A stretch of DNA of 10,531 bases from Oscillospiraceae bacterium (GTDB taxonomy: Bacteria; Bacillota; Clostridia; UMGS1810): NCBI GenBank assembly GCA_022769845.1, contig JALEIO010000087.1, positions 1 through 10,531 on the forward strand, written 5' to 3'. The notes beneath the pieces were generated by a model, which saw only the letters and a program-made list of their open reading frames with translations, was not told the DNA's origin and made no database searches. This document shows positions 1 to 6,148 of the stretch, one piece after another. Numbering within the stretch: position 1 is the first letter of the stretch; every line of letters begins with the position of its first letter. The translations under genes and the position numbers were made by a program.

Positions 1-1
1 T

Positions 2-139
2 TATCTTAATCCCGGCTCGGTGTCAATTCCGAAAGGCGGCTCCAAAAACAGCTATATGACCTATGAAAACGGCAAATTTTTGTGGAAAACCTTAAACGGA
101 GAAATCTATAAAGAGTTTTCGGTAAACAACATTAAATAA
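2..139 (+). CDS. YfcE/MJ0936-type metallophosphoesterase, C-terminal fragment
   Basis: Only the last 45 codons are in the window; the frame is open from base 2 to a TAA at 137-139. The peptide begins YLNPGSVSIPKGG and continues SYMTYENGKFLWKTLNGEIYKEF. An NPGS-(V/I)-x-x-P-(K/R) motif followed by a beta-hairpin with a terminal 'Y..' strand is typical of the C-terminus of the YfcE/MJ0936 family of small manganese-dependent phosphodiesterases. These are soluble cytosolic enzymes, usually about 160-185 residues, that hydrolyse model phosphodiesters and whose true substrate is generally unknown. The metal-binding N-terminal motifs lie outside the window, so the assignment rests on the C-terminal motif alone. 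The gene is followed closely by a terminator shared with the converging gene. Confidence 0.75.
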   Translation, partial: YLNPGSVSIPKGGSKNSYMTYENGKFLWKTLNGEIYKEFSVNNIK

Positions 140-148
140 TGGCTAATC

Positions 149-180
149 AAAAAAGGAATTGCATTTGCAATTCCTTTTTT
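149..180. terminator. Bidirectional intrinsic terminator
   Basis: A hairpin has arms GGAATTGCA (155-163) and TGCAATTCC (166-174). It is flanked by an A-run on the left (149-154) and a T-run on the right (175-180), so it reads as a rho-independent terminator on both strands. It lies between the end of the phosphodiesterase gene (139) and the end of the converging prolyl isomerase gene (197) and probably serves both. Confidence 0.9.
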
Positions 181-196
181 ATGAGCTTTATTTTAT

Positions 197-1636
197 TTAT
201 TGAGCTTTGTTTTCAGCTTGAGTTTCATAAGTTGTAGGCTTTGCCGCATTAATCAAAGTGTTGTTGGTAAGAATTTTAACGCCCTTTGCCCAAGTTAAAA
301 TTTCATCTTCAAACATATCGTTCTGCAATTCCGCCTTTGCATTTTCAATGTCATTTTCAGAAAGCTTGAGCGGAACGCGTTTAATAATATGAATACCAAA
401 ATCTGTTTCCACAAGGTCGCTAACTTCGTTTTCCTTCAGCGCAAACGCAGCCTTTTCAAAGCCTTCAACCATCTCGCCCTTGCCAAAGGTGTAACCGTCA
501 GGATATCCCGCAAGTCCGGGGTCCTCCGAAAGCTCGTTCATAAGCGCGTCAAAATCGGCACCGTTTTTAATTTTGTCAAGTGTCTCCTGCGCTTTTTTCT
601 TAACTTCAGCTTTCTGCTCCTCCGAAAGCGGCTGATATGTCTGCTGGTCAAGAGTGTTGAACAAAATATGCTTAGCCGTAATTTTTTCTCCCTTTTCCTT
701 CACATATTTTTCAACCTGGTCGTTTGCAAGATTGTATTTTTCCTCCTCGGTTGTTATCTGCTGTGCAAGCTTGGAGGTAAGAGTTGAGCCTTCAAGGATG
801 TATTTAACCTGTTCTTTAGTAAGCTTCATTTGCTTTAAAAACTCGTCTGTAGCATACGATGAAATGTATTGGTCAATGCTCTTTTTTTCCTCATCAGTAA
901 GCGCAATTCCCTTTTCAACAGCCTTCTGCTTTGACACAACAAAGGTAATCAAATCAGTTTTTGCATTCGTCTGCGCTTTTTTTACATTTTCAGCATTATC
1001 CCAGAATTTGTTGATTTCCTCGTTTGACGACGAACCCAACCCGTTTTCCATAATAAGATTGTACTGCGCACGCTCATAAAAATATTCAAACAGCGATTTG
1101 TCAATTGTTTCGCCGCCGATAATCATAGCAGCATTGGGATTTTTAGCAAATTCAACAGATGACTGAATAATATTAAAAAGATTTGTTCGCTTGCTGATAA
1201 CCTTGCCTTTTTCGGTTGTGCTCACAGTCGTTGCCGTTCTGTAAATCGCGTCGTTCTTTTTAAACGGCACAAACAAAACAGCCGAAACAATCACAGCAGC
1301 TCCGACAACCGCAGCGGTTACAGTAATAATTTTTTTCTTTTTCTCTTCCTTTTTTCTTGCCTCTTCTTCAAGCGCAAGAATTGCTTCTTCGCTCAAGTCC
1401 TCGTCAAAAGCCGCGTCGTTTTCAATTTCGTCTTCTGATATTTCTTCTTCACTGTCAGGTGTAATATCTTCATCGTCCGTATTTAACGCTGTTTCCTCAT
1501 TTGCCGCGTCAATTTCATCAAGTGTCAAATCGTCGTTTTCGCTTGATAATTCACTTTCGCACTTTGGACAAATATTTGCGTCTTCAAGCTCCGTTTCAAA
1601 TTCGCTTCCGCAAATTTTACAAATTTTCTTCTCCAT
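197..1636 (-). CDS. Membrane-anchored PpiC-type peptidyl-prolyl isomerase with N-terminal zinc ribbon
   Basis: Predicted 479-residue foldase that should catalyse cis-trans isomerisation of prolyl bonds in exported proteins. Domains in order: a small zinc ribbon with CKIC (Cys6, Cys9) and CPKC (Cys23, Cys26); a very acidic linker (about 30-92); a Lys-rich patch (95-102); one membrane helix (about 103-125); a SurA_N/PrsA-like helical region (about 165-310); a PpiC domain (about 319-419) opening with ITAKHILF and closing with FGIHIIK; and a polar tail. The positive patch before the helix predicts the ribbon inside the cell and the isomerase outside. No lipobox is present, unlike classical PrsA lipoproteins. 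The frame is open further upstream to an ATG at 1678, but the ATG at 1634-1636 is preferred. It has a GGAG six bases upstream, and the peptide then starts directly at the zinc ribbon. A promoter at 1700-1728 gives a leader of about 57 bases. The stand-alone gene converges with the phosphodiesterase. Confidence 0.88.
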   Translation of the reverse strand: MEKKICKICGSEFETELEDANICPKCESELSSENDDLTLDEIDAANEETALNTDDEDITPDSEEEISEDEIENDAAFDEDLSEEAILALEEEARKKEEKKKKIITVTAAVVGAAVIVSAVLFVPFKKNDAIYRTATTVSTTEKGKVISKRTNLFNIIQSSVEFAKNPNAAMIIGGETIDKSLFEYFYERAQYNLIMENGLGSSSNEEINKFWDNAENVKKAQTNAKTDLITFVVSKQKAVEKGIALTDEEKKSIDQYISSYATDEFLKQMKLTKEQVKYILEGSTLTSKLAQQITTEEEKYNLANDQVEKYVKEKGEKITAKHILFNTLDQQTYQPLSEEQKAEVKKKAQETLDKIKNGADFDALMNELSEDPGLAGYPDGYTFGKGEMVEGFEKAAFALKENEVSDLVETDFGIHIIKRVPLKLSENDIENAKAELQNDMFEDEILTWAKGVKILTNNTLINAAKPTTYETQAENKAQ

Positions 1637-1699
1637 AACAATCTCCATTTCTGCCGATTTCCAAATAAACATCAGCATATAGCATAAATTATAAATTTA

Positions 1700-1728
1700 A
1701 TTATACACAAAAAACTTAAAAAGGTCAA
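1700..1728 (-). promoter_or_regulatory. SigA-type promoter of the PpiC gene
   Basis: On the minus strand, TTGACC (complement of 1723-1728) is separated by exactly 17 bases from a perfect TATAAT (complement of 1700-1705). Predicted transcription start is near 1693, about 57 bases before the chosen ATG. It is back to back with the rightward promoter at 1783-1812; the two -35 boxes are 54 bases apart. Confidence 0.85.
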
Positions 1729-1782
1729 TGGAAAATAAAAATTTGCGATAAATGTTTACACTTTATTCACAAAAATATTAAT

Positions 1783-1812
1783 TTGACAAAGCGGCAATGT
1801 ATAATGTATAAT
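1783..1812 (+). promoter_or_regulatory. SigA-type promoter of the DUF896-dacB-rluB operon
   Basis: A perfect TTGACA (1783-1788) lies 18 bases before a perfect TATAAT (1807-1812). A second TATAAT (1800-1805) sits seven bases upstream but is only 11 bases from the -35 box, so the downstream copy is the better -10. The predicted start is near 1819, which leaves only about ten leader bases before the ATG at 1829 and places the start at the edge of the ribosome site. Confidence 0.75.
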
Positions 1813-1828
1813 TGAAACGGTGATTTTT

Positions 1829-2029
1829 ATGGATATGGTTAAGCGTATAAATTATCTTGCAAAAAAGTCAAAAGCAGAAGGTCTTACCGAAAGCGAAAAG
1901 GATGAGCAGGCAAAGCTCCGCAGGGAATATATAGACAAAATCAAGAAAAATCTGCGCTCCGAATTAAACAACGTATACACCGTAGACGACTGCGGCGTAG
2001 AACATAAGCTTAAAAAGAAAAAAGATTAA
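1829..2029 (+). CDS. DUF896 (YnzC-type) small protein
   Basis: A 66-residue basic, helical protein. The N-terminal half, with INYLAKKSKAEGLTESE and then EQAKLRREYIDKIKKNLR, is the signature of DUF896, a Firmicutes family represented by B. subtilis YnzC: two helices forming a hairpin, typically 60-80 residues. The biochemical role of the family is not established, and nothing here defines it. The C-terminus ends in a Lys-rich run. The ATG at 1829 was chosen because GGTGA (1819-1823) lies five bases upstream; a GTG at 1820 in the same frame is part of that ribosome site and would be almost leaderless. It is the first gene after a strong promoter and is followed 69 bases later by the carboxypeptidase gene with no terminator between, so it probably leads the operon. 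Confidence 0.9.
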   Translation: MDMVKRINYLAKKSKAEGLTESEKDEQAKLRREYIDKIKKNLRSELNNVYTVDDCGVEHKLKKKKD

Positions 2030-2086
2030 TACAAATACAGAATTTAAAAAGCCGAATTTATAAAGAATCGTTTCATATAATAATAT

Positions 2087-2093
2087 GAGGTGA
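2087..2093 (+). promoter_or_regulatory. Ribosome site that sets a TTG start for the carboxypeptidase
   Basis: GAGGTGA (2087-2093) lies five bases before TTG at 2099-2101. The same GGTGATTTTT arrangement precedes the DUF896 ATG, and a closely related one precedes the OadG-type gene. The in-frame GTG at 2090 is inside this site and is unlikely to be the start. The site overlaps the 3' arm of a small AT-rich inverted repeat, TCATAT (2073-2078) and ATATGA (2083-2088). Confidence 0.7.
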
Positions 2094-2098
2094 TTTTT

Positions 2099-3244
2099 TT
2101 GCGAAAAACGTTTTGCATAATTTTATCGCTCGCGCTTATTTTTTGCAAAAGCAGCGCATATGCACTGTCGGTTTCGGCAAAAAGCGCGGCGCTTATAGAC
2201 TTTTATTCGGGCGAAATTTTGTACGAAAAAAACGCGCACCTGCGTCTGCCAATGGCAAGCACAACTAAAATAATGACGGCGCTGTGCGCTATTGAAAACG
2301 GAAATTTATCCGATGTTGTAACGGTTGACAAACGTGCGGTCGGTGTTGAAGGCTCATCAATGTATCTTGGATACAACGAAAAAATAACGCTCGAAAACCT
2401 TATTTACGGACTTATGCTTTCATCCGGAAATGACGCAGCTGTTGCAATTGCACTGCACATTTCGGGTTCGATTGATGCTTTTGCCGATTTAATGAACAAA
2501 ACGGCAAATAAAATCGGAGCACACAACACCTCCTTTAAAAACCCCAACGGTTTAGACGACGAAAATCATTTTACCACCGCATATGACCTCGCAATGATAA
2601 CCCGATATGCTATGCACAACGAAAAATTTTGCGAAATAGTGTCATCAAAGGAGAAAAAAATACCGTGGGAGGGCAGAAGCTACGGCAGAACGCTCAGAAA
2701 TCACAATAAGCTGCTCTTTCTTCTTGACTATTGCGACGGCGTAAAAACGGGCTTTACAAAACGTTCCGGAAGATGCCTTGTTTCGAGCGCAAACAAAGAT
2801 AACCTGCGCGTAATCGCCGTAACGCTCTATGACCCTGACGACTGGAAGGATCACAAAAATATGCTCTCATACGCAGTTGATAATTTCAAAGCGGTAAACC
2901 TTGCCGAAAAGGGCGGCTACGCTATGAGTGCAAATGTTGATAATTCCGATACGCAAAGCGTGAAATGCGTCTTTGCAAACGATGTTTTTATAACGGTAAA
3001 AAAAGACGAAAATATTAACGCTGTATATAATTATGACGCCTTGCCGCACCTTAATGCACCCGTTAAATGCGGCGATGCAGTGTGCGAAATGGGTATATCT
3101 GCAGGCGGCAAAGAAATAAAAGCAAAAATAATTTCCGCCGAAAACGCAGAAAAAAAGAAAACTATAAAAGATAAAATGCGTAAAAGTCCGTTTTCAAAAA
3201 ATTTAGGCAAAATTTTTGAAATTTGGACGTTGAGCACTTTTTAG
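2099..3244 (+). CDS. D-alanyl-D-alanine carboxypeptidase (DacF/DacB/PBP5 family)
   Basis: A 381-residue serine peptidase that should trim the terminal D-Ala from peptidoglycan pentapeptides on the outer face of the membrane. Numbering from the TTG start, residues 1-22 form a signal peptide: positive RK, hydrophobic core, signal peptidase I site after A20-Y21-A22. All three penicillin-binding motifs of peptidase family S11 are present: STTK with nucleophile Ser54 and Lys57, SGN at 109-111 and KTG at 216-218. A PBP5_C-like beta domain follows (about 275-350). The C-terminus (KSPFSKNLGKIFEIWTLSTF) could be the short amphipathic membrane anchor usual for the family. Length is normal; B. subtilis DacF is of similar size. 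It lies 13 bases before the pseudouridine synthase gene and is probably co-transcribed with it. Paralogue identity (vegetative or sporulation) cannot be decided from sequence. Confidence 0.92.
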   Translation: MRKTFCIILSLALIFCKSSAYALSVSAKSAALIDFYSGEILYEKNAHLRLPMASTTKIMTALCAIENGNLSDVVTVDKRAVGVEGSSMYLGYNEKITLENLIYGLMLSSGNDAAVAIALHISGSIDAFADLMNKTANKIGAHNTSFKNPNGLDDENHFTTAYDLAMITRYAMHNEKFCEIVSSKEKKIPWEGRSYGRTLRNHNKLLFLLDYCDGVKTGFTKRSGRCLVSSANKDNLRVIAVTLYDPDDWKDHKNMLSYAVDNFKAVNLAEKGGYAMSANVDNSDTQSVKCVFANDVFITVKKDENINAVYNYDALPHLNAPVKCGDAVCEMGISAGGKEIKAKIISAENAEKKKTIKDKMRKSPFSKNLGKIFEIWTLSTF

Positions 3245-3257
3245 AAGGGAAACACAT

Positions 3258-3977
3258 ATGGATAACGAAATGAGACTTCAAAAATATCTTGCAATGGCAA
3301 ACGTTGCGTCGCGCCGTGCGTCAGAAAAAATAATAACCGACGGCAGAGTAAAGGTTAACGGAAAAACCGTAACCGAGCTTGGCACAAAGGTCGCAGAGGG
3401 CGACACAGTTGAAGTTGACGGCAAAAAGGTGATGCTTGAAAAGAAAAAATATTACATTATGCTAAATAAGCCGTCAGGCTACGTCACCACAGCAAGCGAT
3501 GAATTTGGCAGAAACACCGTTTTAGACCTCGTCAGCGATATAAACGGAAGAATTTACCCTGTCGGAAGGCTGGACGCCGACACCGAAGGCTTGCTCATTC
3601 TCACAAATGACGGCGATTTTGCCTATACCCTGTCGCACCCGAAGCATAACGTTGAAAAGGTTTATCACGCCTATGTAAACGGCATCCCCGACAGAGTAGC
3701 GCTCTCAAAGCTTGAAAACGGCGTTATTATCGACGGAGTGCGCACACGCAAGGCAAAAGCAGACGTTTTGGAGGTCAGCAAAAACAGCTCCGTTGTAGAA
3801 ATAAAAATTAAAGAAGGAAGAAACAGACAGGTGCGAAAAATGCTCGAAGCAGTGGGGCATAAGGTTATTCACCTTCAAAGAGTGGCAATTTCCACCGTCA
3901 CACTCGGAAATCTTCCTCTTGGCAAGTGGCGTCATTTAAACGAAGCGGAAATTAAAATTCTAACAAAAGAAAATTAA
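3258..3977 (+). CDS. rluB: RluB/RsuA-family rRNA pseudouridine synthase
   Basis: A 239-residue cytosolic enzyme that converts a specific uridine of ribosomal RNA to pseudouridine. An N-terminal S4 RNA-binding domain (about 5-60) has MRLQKYLAMANVASRRASE and GRVKVNG. The catalytic domain (about 65-235) contains GRLDADTEGLLILTNDGDF, in which Asp106 aligns with the nucleophilic Asp of the family, and a C-terminal EGRNRQVRKMLEAVGHKV motif. Length matches Gram-positive RluB proteins, whose known target in B. subtilis is a uridine in the peptidyl-transferase region of 23S rRNA; RsuA-type specificity for 16S cannot be fully excluded. The ATG at 3258 has an AAGGGA ribosome site about eight bases upstream. 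The gene sits 13 bases after the carboxypeptidase gene and 13 bases before the next gene, as in an operon. In many Clostridia rluB lies near scpA/scpB or dacB-like genes. Confidence 0.88.
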   Translation: MDNEMRLQKYLAMANVASRRASEKIITDGRVKVNGKTVTELGTKVAEGDTVEVDGKKVMLEKKKYYIMLNKPSGYVTTASDEFGRNTVLDLVSDINGRIYPVGRLDADTEGLLILTNDGDFAYTLSHPKHNVEKVYHAYVNGIPDRVALSKLENGVIIDGVRTRKAKADVLEVSKNSSVVEIKIKEGRNRQVRKMLEAVGHKVIHLQRVAISTVTLGNLPLGKWRHLNEAEIKILTKEN

Positions 3978-3990
3978 GGAGAGCAAAATT

Positions 3991-4392
3991 ATGATAGAAA
4001 TTTATCCTTATATGGAACTTGACAGCGAATCTGCAAAAAAATCAGGCTTTGCAAAAAAAGAGGCAAACACATTTTATATGGAAGCAAAAGACAAAGACGA
4101 GCTTCTCGGCATAGGAAAAATGAAAATCTTTGACTCTTATGCGGAATTTTCCGATATTTTCATAGCAGACGAATGTTTTAAAATGCTCGGTCACGGCATA
4201 GGCAAGGCAATGCTGAACTTCATTGAGCGCCGCAAAATTTACGATGTAATAAGCAGAAACGAAAAAATTTCCGACCTTTTAAAGCTTCTGCGGTTTAAAA
4301 AGGCAGACGAAATTAAAATAGATGAAAAAATCGAAAAAGATGTATATTACCTTAATCTTAAGGGTTATTTTGACGCAAAATGCGAAAAATAA
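3991..4392 (+). CDS. GNAT-like acetyltransferase-related protein
   Basis: A 133-residue protein without a secure family assignment. The order of elements suggests a reduced GNAT fold: a beta-rich first half with LLGIGKMKIFDSYAEFSDIFI, then GHGIGKAMLNFIERR (67-81), which resembles the acetyl-CoA pyrophosphate loop and helix of GNAT motif A, then a second helix and LLRFKKADE, resembling the terminal 'GF' strand. The usual Gln/Arg at the start of the Q/R-x-x-G-x-G/A signature is Leu66 here. It is shorter than typical GNAT enzymes (about 150-180 residues) and could be a degenerate or non-catalytic member. The start ATG follows an AGGAGA ribosome site (3978-3983). It is the last gene before the terminator at 4405, so it appears to be the tail of the dacB-rluB operon. 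Confidence 0.55.
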   Translation: MIEIYPYMELDSESAKKSGFAKKEANTFYMEAKDKDELLGIGKMKIFDSYAEFSDIFIADECFKMLGHGIGKAMLNFIERRKIYDVISRNEKISDLLKLLRFKKADEIKIDEKIEKDVYYLNLKGYFDAKCEK

Positions 4393-4404
4393 CAGAATTT
4401 TTGT

Positions 4405-4430
4405 GAGCGGTTTTTTAACCGCTCTTTTTT
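4405..4430 (+). terminator. Intrinsic terminator after the GNAT-like gene
   Basis: A perfect eight-base stem GAGCGGTT (4405-4412) / AACCGCTC (4417-4424) with a four-T loop is followed by six Ts (4425-4430). It lies 12 bases after the stop codon and ends the DUF896-dacB-rluB operon. Confidence 0.92.
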
Positions 4431-4501
4431 ATTTAAAAAAATAAAAATAAAAAAAGGAAATAAAGGAAAAATGTCGAATACTTAAGAATAGGGCGTTGAA
4501 G

Positions 4502-4530
4502 TTGGATTTATTGGGAAGAATATATAAAAT
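4502..4530 (+). promoter_or_regulatory. Candidate promoter of the decarboxylase operon
   Basis: TTGGAT (4502-4507) lies 17 bases before TAAAAT (4525-4530), in an AT-rich stretch that also contains overlapping TATATA/TATAAA hexamers. Both boxes deviate from consensus, so the match is moderate. If it is used, transcription starts near 4537 and the leader is about 95 bases. The spacer between the preceding terminator and the operon (4431-4630) holds no recognisable coding sequence: its first 60 bases are A-rich, the rest contains this promoter candidate and the leader elements described separately. Confidence 0.45.
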
Positions 4531-4535
4531 CACAA

Positions 4536-4571
4536 TTTTACGCACAAAATTTTAAGTTGTTTCTCGTAAAA
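4536..4571 (+). other. Inverted repeat at the predicted transcription start of the decarboxylase operon
   Basis: Perfect seven-base arms TTTTACG (4536-4542) and CGTAAAA (4565-4571) flank 22 bases that include ACAA (4544-4547) and TTGT (4557-4560). The repeat begins at the predicted transcription start. It could be a protein-binding operator or form a weak leader stem; it does not match the biotin repressor BirA operator as far as can be judged by eye. Confidence 0.35.
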
Positions 4572-4581
4572 TAATACATTG

Positions 4582-4610
4582 CGGCAATCGTTGCAAAACG
4601 AAATATGCCG
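4582..4610 (+). other. Stem-loop with GCAA tetraloop just upstream of the MmdA-like gene
   Basis: An outer stem CGGCA (4582-4586) / TGCCG (4606-4610) and an inner stem TCGTT (4588-4592) / AACGA (4597-4601) close on a GNRA-type loop GCAA (4593-4596), with a 1-by-4 internal loop. It ends seven bases before the GAGG ribosome site (4618-4621) of the first operon gene, so it could influence translation or protect the 5' end. It matches no riboswitch class that I recognise. Confidence 0.45.
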
Positions 4611-4630
4611 AAGAAAAGAGGTTTTGATTT

Positions 4631-6133
4631 ATGCACAATCTTGACACTTTAAGAGCCGAGCAGGAAAAAATATTGTCACTCGGCGGAAAAGATAAGATTG
4701 AAAAGCAGCACAATTTAAACAAAATGACAGCAAGAGAGAGAATAAATGCACTTATCGACGAAGGCACCTTTGTTGAACTGGACGCATTCGCACAGCAAAG
4801 AGGCAGTATTCCCTATTCTGACGAAAATCTTGCTGCCGACGGCGTTGTTTGCGGTTACGGCGCAGTAAACAACCGTCAGGTGTGCGTTTTTGCACAGGAT
4901 TTCACCGTAATAGGCGCGTCACTCGGCGAAGTGGGCGCAGAAAAAATAGTAAAGGTTATGGAGCTTGCAGCAAAAACCGGTATCCCCGTTATCGGTCTTG
5001 CCGAGAGCGCAGGAATAAGACTTTCCGAAGGCCTTGACGCACTTTGCGGACTCGGAAAAATTCTTAAAACAAGCGCAAAAATTTCGGGAGTTGTTCCGCA
5101 AATACTATCTGTTATGGGACCGCTTGCCGGCATCTTTGCAGCTCTTTCACCGCTTTGCGATTTTACGCTTGTAACCGAAAAAAATTCAACTATTTTCTTA
5201 AACGGTCCTCAAGTGGTAAAGGGCAGTACAAACGACGATGTCACCGCTGAAAATCTCGGCGGCGCAAAAATTTCGGCAAAATTCGGAAAAGCGCAGATTG
5301 TATGTGAAGATGACGCAGATTGCATCGAAAAAATCAAAAAAATTCTTGATTACATCCCCGATAATAATTTGGGTGCAACTCCCTTCGGCGGAGAAGCAGA
5401 CGACATTAACAGAACAAGCGAAATGCTCAATTCCGTAAATTCCGAAAATCTTGATATTCGCACCGTTATAAACGAAATCTGCGATGCGTCAAGCGTTTTG
5501 GAGCTTTCAAAAGATTACGCTCCGAACGTTGTAACCGCGTTTGCATATCTTGGCGGCGAGAGCGCGGCAATAGTTGCCGCAAGCGGCGAGCTTGATATTG
5601 CAGGATGCAAAAAAGCAGCGCGTTTTGTAAGCTTTGCAGACAGCTTTAACATTCCTGTTGTTACGCTTACAAACGTTTCGGGCTTTAAGGCTGAAAGAAA
5701 AGAAGAAGACGATAATAATATTGCGGCGGCAGCTGATCTTATAAGCGCATATTCCGAAGCAACAACGGCGAAAATCGACGTTATAATCGGCTCGGCGTGC
5801 GGCGGCGCATACCTTGCAATGGGTTCAAAATATATCGGTTCCGATATGACAATTGCTTGGCCGGGCGCAGAAATTTCCGTTTTGAATTCGTCTGCCTGCG
5901 CAAATATTATGTTTAAAGATGATATTGCAAAAAGCGATGATCCTAAAAAAGAGCGCGACGAAAAAATTGCTGAATATAAAGAAAACAACGCAAATCCGTA
6001 CATCGCCGCAAAAAGAGGCTATGTTGACAATATAATAGAGCCTGCTCTTACACGTCCTGTTGTTATTTCCGCACTGGAAATGCTTGCAGGAAAACGCGAA
6101 TCGGGGCTTTCCAAAAAGCATAAAAGCAATTAA
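4631..6133 (+). CDS. CoA-type biotin-dependent carboxyltransferase (MmdA/12S-like), divergent
   Basis: A 500-residue cytosolic subunit of the acyl-CoA carboxyltransferase family (methylmalonyl-CoA and glutaconyl-CoA decarboxylase alpha, 12S transcarboxylase, PccB), which moves a carboxyl group between an acyl-CoA and protein-bound biotin. Two crotonase-like halves are clear. The N-half has IEKQHNLNKMTARERI, VFAQDFTVIGASLGEV and NLGGAK; the C-half has DIAGCKKAARFVSFADSFNIPVV, CGGAY (390-394), AWPGAEISVL and NPYIAAKRGYVDNIIEP. Length is normal. Several normally conserved motifs differ: SGGAR is SAGIR (126-130), GPxAGG is GPLAGIF (163-169) and VPGFLPG is VSGFKAE (349-355). Substrate therefore remains open; methylmalonyl-CoA is the default guess. 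The ATG has GAGG nine bases upstream. It is the first gene of the operon, 15 bases before the OadG-type gene. No biotin carboxylase is nearby, so a decarboxylase or transcarboxylase role is more likely than ATP-driven carboxylation. Confidence 0.85.
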   Translation: MHNLDTLRAEQEKILSLGGKDKIEKQHNLNKMTARERINALIDEGTFVELDAFAQQRGSIPYSDENLAADGVVCGYGAVNNRQVCVFAQDFTVIGASLGEVGAEKIVKVMELAAKTGIPVIGLAESAGIRLSEGLDALCGLGKILKTSAKISGVVPQILSVMGPLAGIFAALSPLCDFTLVTEKNSTIFLNGPQVVKGSTNDDVTAENLGGAKISAKFGKAQIVCEDDADCIEKIKKILDYIPDNNLGATPFGGEADDINRTSEMLNSVNSENLDIRTVINEICDASSVLELSKDYAPNVVTAFAYLGGESAAIVAASGELDIAGCKKAARFVSFADSFNIPVVTLTNVSGFKAERKEEDDNNIAAAADLISAYSEATTAKIDVIIGSACGGAYLAMGSKYIGSDMTIAWPGAEISVLNSSACANIMFKDDIAKSDDPKKERDEKIAEYKENNANPYIAAKRGYVDNIIEPALTRPVVISALEMLAGKRESGLSKKHKSN

Positions 6134-6148
6134 GGGTAGGTGATATAT

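Noticed and set aside
389..1079. Two plus-strand open frames inside the PpiC gene.
   Set aside because: The minus-strand gene has clear domains across this region; the plus-strand peptides are low-complexity Phe/Ser/Leu-rich translations of the acidic and Lys-rich opposite strand.
1820..1822. GTG start codons at 1820, 2090 and 6140 giving slightly longer proteins.
   Set aside because: Each GTG is part of a GGTGA-type ribosome site that sits five bases before a better start (ATG 1829, TTG 2099, ATG 6149).
2099..2164. Possible lipoprotein signal in the carboxypeptidase (Leu-Ile-Phe-Cys16).
   Set aside because: Phe before the Cys does not fit a lipobox, while a good signal peptidase I site (A20-Y21-A22) follows.
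5515..6003. Long minus-strand open frame opposite the MmdA-like gene, and others opposite OadB (6994-7563) and OadA (9126-9551).
   Set aside because: They have no ribosome sites or recognisable domains, and the plus-strand frames encode well-conserved families. These are antisense shadows caused by codon bias.
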